Shown here: positions 23,818 through 24,704 of the stretch, piece after piece
How the letters are laid out: every line of letters starts with the position of its first letter
Numbering within the stretch: the first letter of the stretch is position 1
Assembly (NCBI GenBank): GCA_035762005.1
Contig: DASTQA010000093.1
Coordinates: 1-24,704 of the forward strand
DNA from: JAIBJN01 sp035762005
Lineage (GTDB): Bacteria > Actinomycetota > Thermoleophilia > Gaiellales > Gaiellaceae
DNA length: 24,704 bases
Direction of reading: 5' to 3'
The notes under the pieces: model-generated
The model's database searches: none
Seen by the model: only the letters and a program-made list of their open reading frames with translations
What the model was told of the DNA's origin: nothing
Position numbers and translations under genes: made by a program

Positions 23818-24471
23818 GTGGAGGAGGGCGACCTCGCCGGCAGGCGGGTGCTCGAGGTCGGCTGCGGCACTGGGCGGCTCGCCGTCGCCCTCGCCGAGCG
23901 CGGCGCTCGCGTCTGGGGCGTCGACAGCTCGCCCGCCATGCTTGCGGAGGCGCGGACGCACGCCGGCAGGGGCATCGGCTTCAAGGAGGGCCTTGCCGAG
24001 GCGCTGCCGTTCAAGGACGCGTGGTTCGAGCGGGCCGTGCTCCGGCTCGTCGTCCACCTCGTCGACCGCGAGCGGGCGCTCGCCGAGCTCGCCCGCGTCC
24101 TCGCTCCGGGAGGGCGCCTCGTCGTCGCGACCTTCTCGCCGGGTCACTTCGAGCGGTACTGGCTCACTCAAGTCTTTCCCGAGATCGCGCGGATCGACGA
24201 GGAGCGCTTCCCGCCGCCCGCCCTCCTCACGGCCGAGCTGGCCGCGGCGGGGTTCGCCGAGACCCGCGTCCGCCGGCTCTCGCAGCACGCCCGCCTGACG
24301 CGCGCGGAGGCCCTCGAGCGCGTCCGCGGGCGCTTCATCTCGACGCTCCGCCTGCTCGACGAGGACGCGTTCGCGGCCGGCCTCGCCCGAGCCGAGCGCG
24401 AGCTGCCCGAGGCGATCGACTCCGTGCTCGAGTGGGCGATCGTCTCGGCAGTCCTGCCCGGCCGTCAGTAG
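23818..24471 (+). CDS. Class I SAM-dependent methyltransferase (true start probably upstream)
   Basis: A class I methyltransferase (Methyltransf_11-like). SAM-binding motif I is VLEVGCGTG, followed by VWGVDSSPAMLAEA with the acidic ribose-binding Asp, then AEALPFKDAWFERAV and ARVLAPGGRLVVATFSP. Its substrate is unknown. Coordinates use GTG 23818, the only usual start codon in frame, giving 217 residues. However, the same frame upstream to about 23731 reads DFGPLAGTYDRLRPVDDNWR and more, which is exactly the N-terminal helix expected for this family. The coding region almost certainly begins near 23728-23740, where no ATG, GTG or TTG exists. Options are a near-cognate start overlapping the DUF2007 stop, a frameshift or a sequence error. 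Confidence 0.82.
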   Translation: MEEGDLAGRRVLEVGCGTGRLAVALAERGARVWGVDSSPAMLAEARTHAGRGIGFKEGLAEALPFKDAWFERAVLRLVVHLVDRERALAELARVLAPGGRLVVATFSPGHFERYWLTQVFPEIARIDEERFPPPALLTAELAAAGFAETRVRRLSQHARLTRAEALERVRGRFISTLRLLDEDAFAAGLARAERELPEAIDSVLEWAIVSAVLPGRQ

Positions 24472-24704
24472 ACGACGGTCGTGTCGGCCCAGGCCGCGAG
24501 CTCGACGAGCCGGGCGGGGGGCGCGAGCTCGACGCCGCTCCTCGTCTCCGCTCCCACGCCGCGCGCCTTGCTCGAGAGGCCGGAGAGGGCGACGGGCACG
24601 CCCGCGCCGACGAGCGCCCGCCAGTGGTCCGCGACCGAGCCCGTCCCGATGCCGTGAGCCGCCTCGGCGGTCTCCGGCCGCGCGAGCTGGACGCCGTCGC
24701 CGGC
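24465..24704 (-). CDS. DsrE-like protein, C-terminal part (partial, runs off window)
   Basis: The minus-strand frame from the window edge to a TGA at 24467-24465 encodes 79 residues: GDGVQLARPETAEAA, then DHWRALVGAGVPVALSGLSS, then LAPPARLVELAAWADTTVVY. The pattern (a 'W..l...G.pV..cg.s...rG' block and an ending in DxTVVY) resembles the DsrE/DsrF-like sulfur-carrier family. The Cys commonly found before the 'S...RG' block is Ser here (VALSG), so a sulfur-transfer role is doubtful for this member. Its stop overlaps the methyltransferase stop by 7 bp (convergent ends). Family assignment from a fragment is moderate. Confidence 0.55.
   Translation of the reverse strand, partial: AGDGVQLARPETAEAAHGIGTGSVADHWRALVGAGVPVALSGLSSKARGVGAETRSGVELAPPARLVELAAWADTTVVY

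Overview
The window is very GC-rich (about 70 % by eye). Its coding strands are rich in Asp, Glu, Arg, Gly and Ala, gene starts are often GTG or TTG, and genes are packed with 1-10 bp overlaps. The gene content (bifunctional Rel, RecJ, RNase Z, Ap4A-type HIT protein, DUF2007, LVIVD-repeat protein) fits a high-GC actinobacterium. A deep lineage such as class Thermoleophilia is my best guess, but this is an inference from style, not a measurement. No mobile element, phage gene, CRISPR array or recent transfer is visible; this looks like ordinary chromosome.

Layout. 1-84: last codons of ruvB. 205-3788: two exported proteins, a LVIVD-repeat protein with a PA-like insert and an M28 metallo-aminopeptidase with a PA domain. 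Each has its own promoter and a near-identical GC-rich terminator hairpin. 3844-4299 (-): an unrecognised protein, divergent from recJ (4385-6256). 6302-9216: rel ((p)ppGpp synthetase/hydrolase) fused by a TGATG junction to a small coiled-coil protein. 9312-10695 (-): three-gene operon of hotdog thioesterase, GAF/fRMsr-like protein and VOC protein, joined by GTGA overlaps. 10788-13880: a large exported M14 carboxypeptidase. 13921-16760 (-): corA, Ap4A-type HIT protein and phosphohexomutase operon, with a perfect 3 x 11-bp tandem repeat at the corA/HIT junction. 17124-17196 (-): tRNA-Arg(CCG). 17219-21980: a tight five-gene unit of enolase-superfamily epimerase/racemase (DgcA-like), DUF1611 protein (DgcN-like), two tandem M29 aminopeptidases and a metallophosphoesterase. 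22042-24471: LysM protein, RNase Z, DUF2007 protein and SAM methyltransferase. 24465-24704 (-): 3' end of a DsrE-like gene.

How it fits together. Two themes stand out. One is extracellular protein breakdown (M28, M14, PA domains) from genes with conventional promoters, leaders and Shine-Dalgarno sites. The other is intracellular handling of peptides and possibly D-glutamate (DgcA/DgcN plus two aminopeptidases). Many of the non-exported genes carry a TAnnnT -10 box only 6-10 nt before the start codon, so they appear to be transcribed without a leader. The most interesting items are the DgcA-DgcN-M29-M29-phosphoesterase unit, the tandem repeat between corA and the HIT gene, the symmetric -10 box shared by the tRNA and dgcA, and two junctions where no normal start codon is available (phosphoesterase and methyltransferase).
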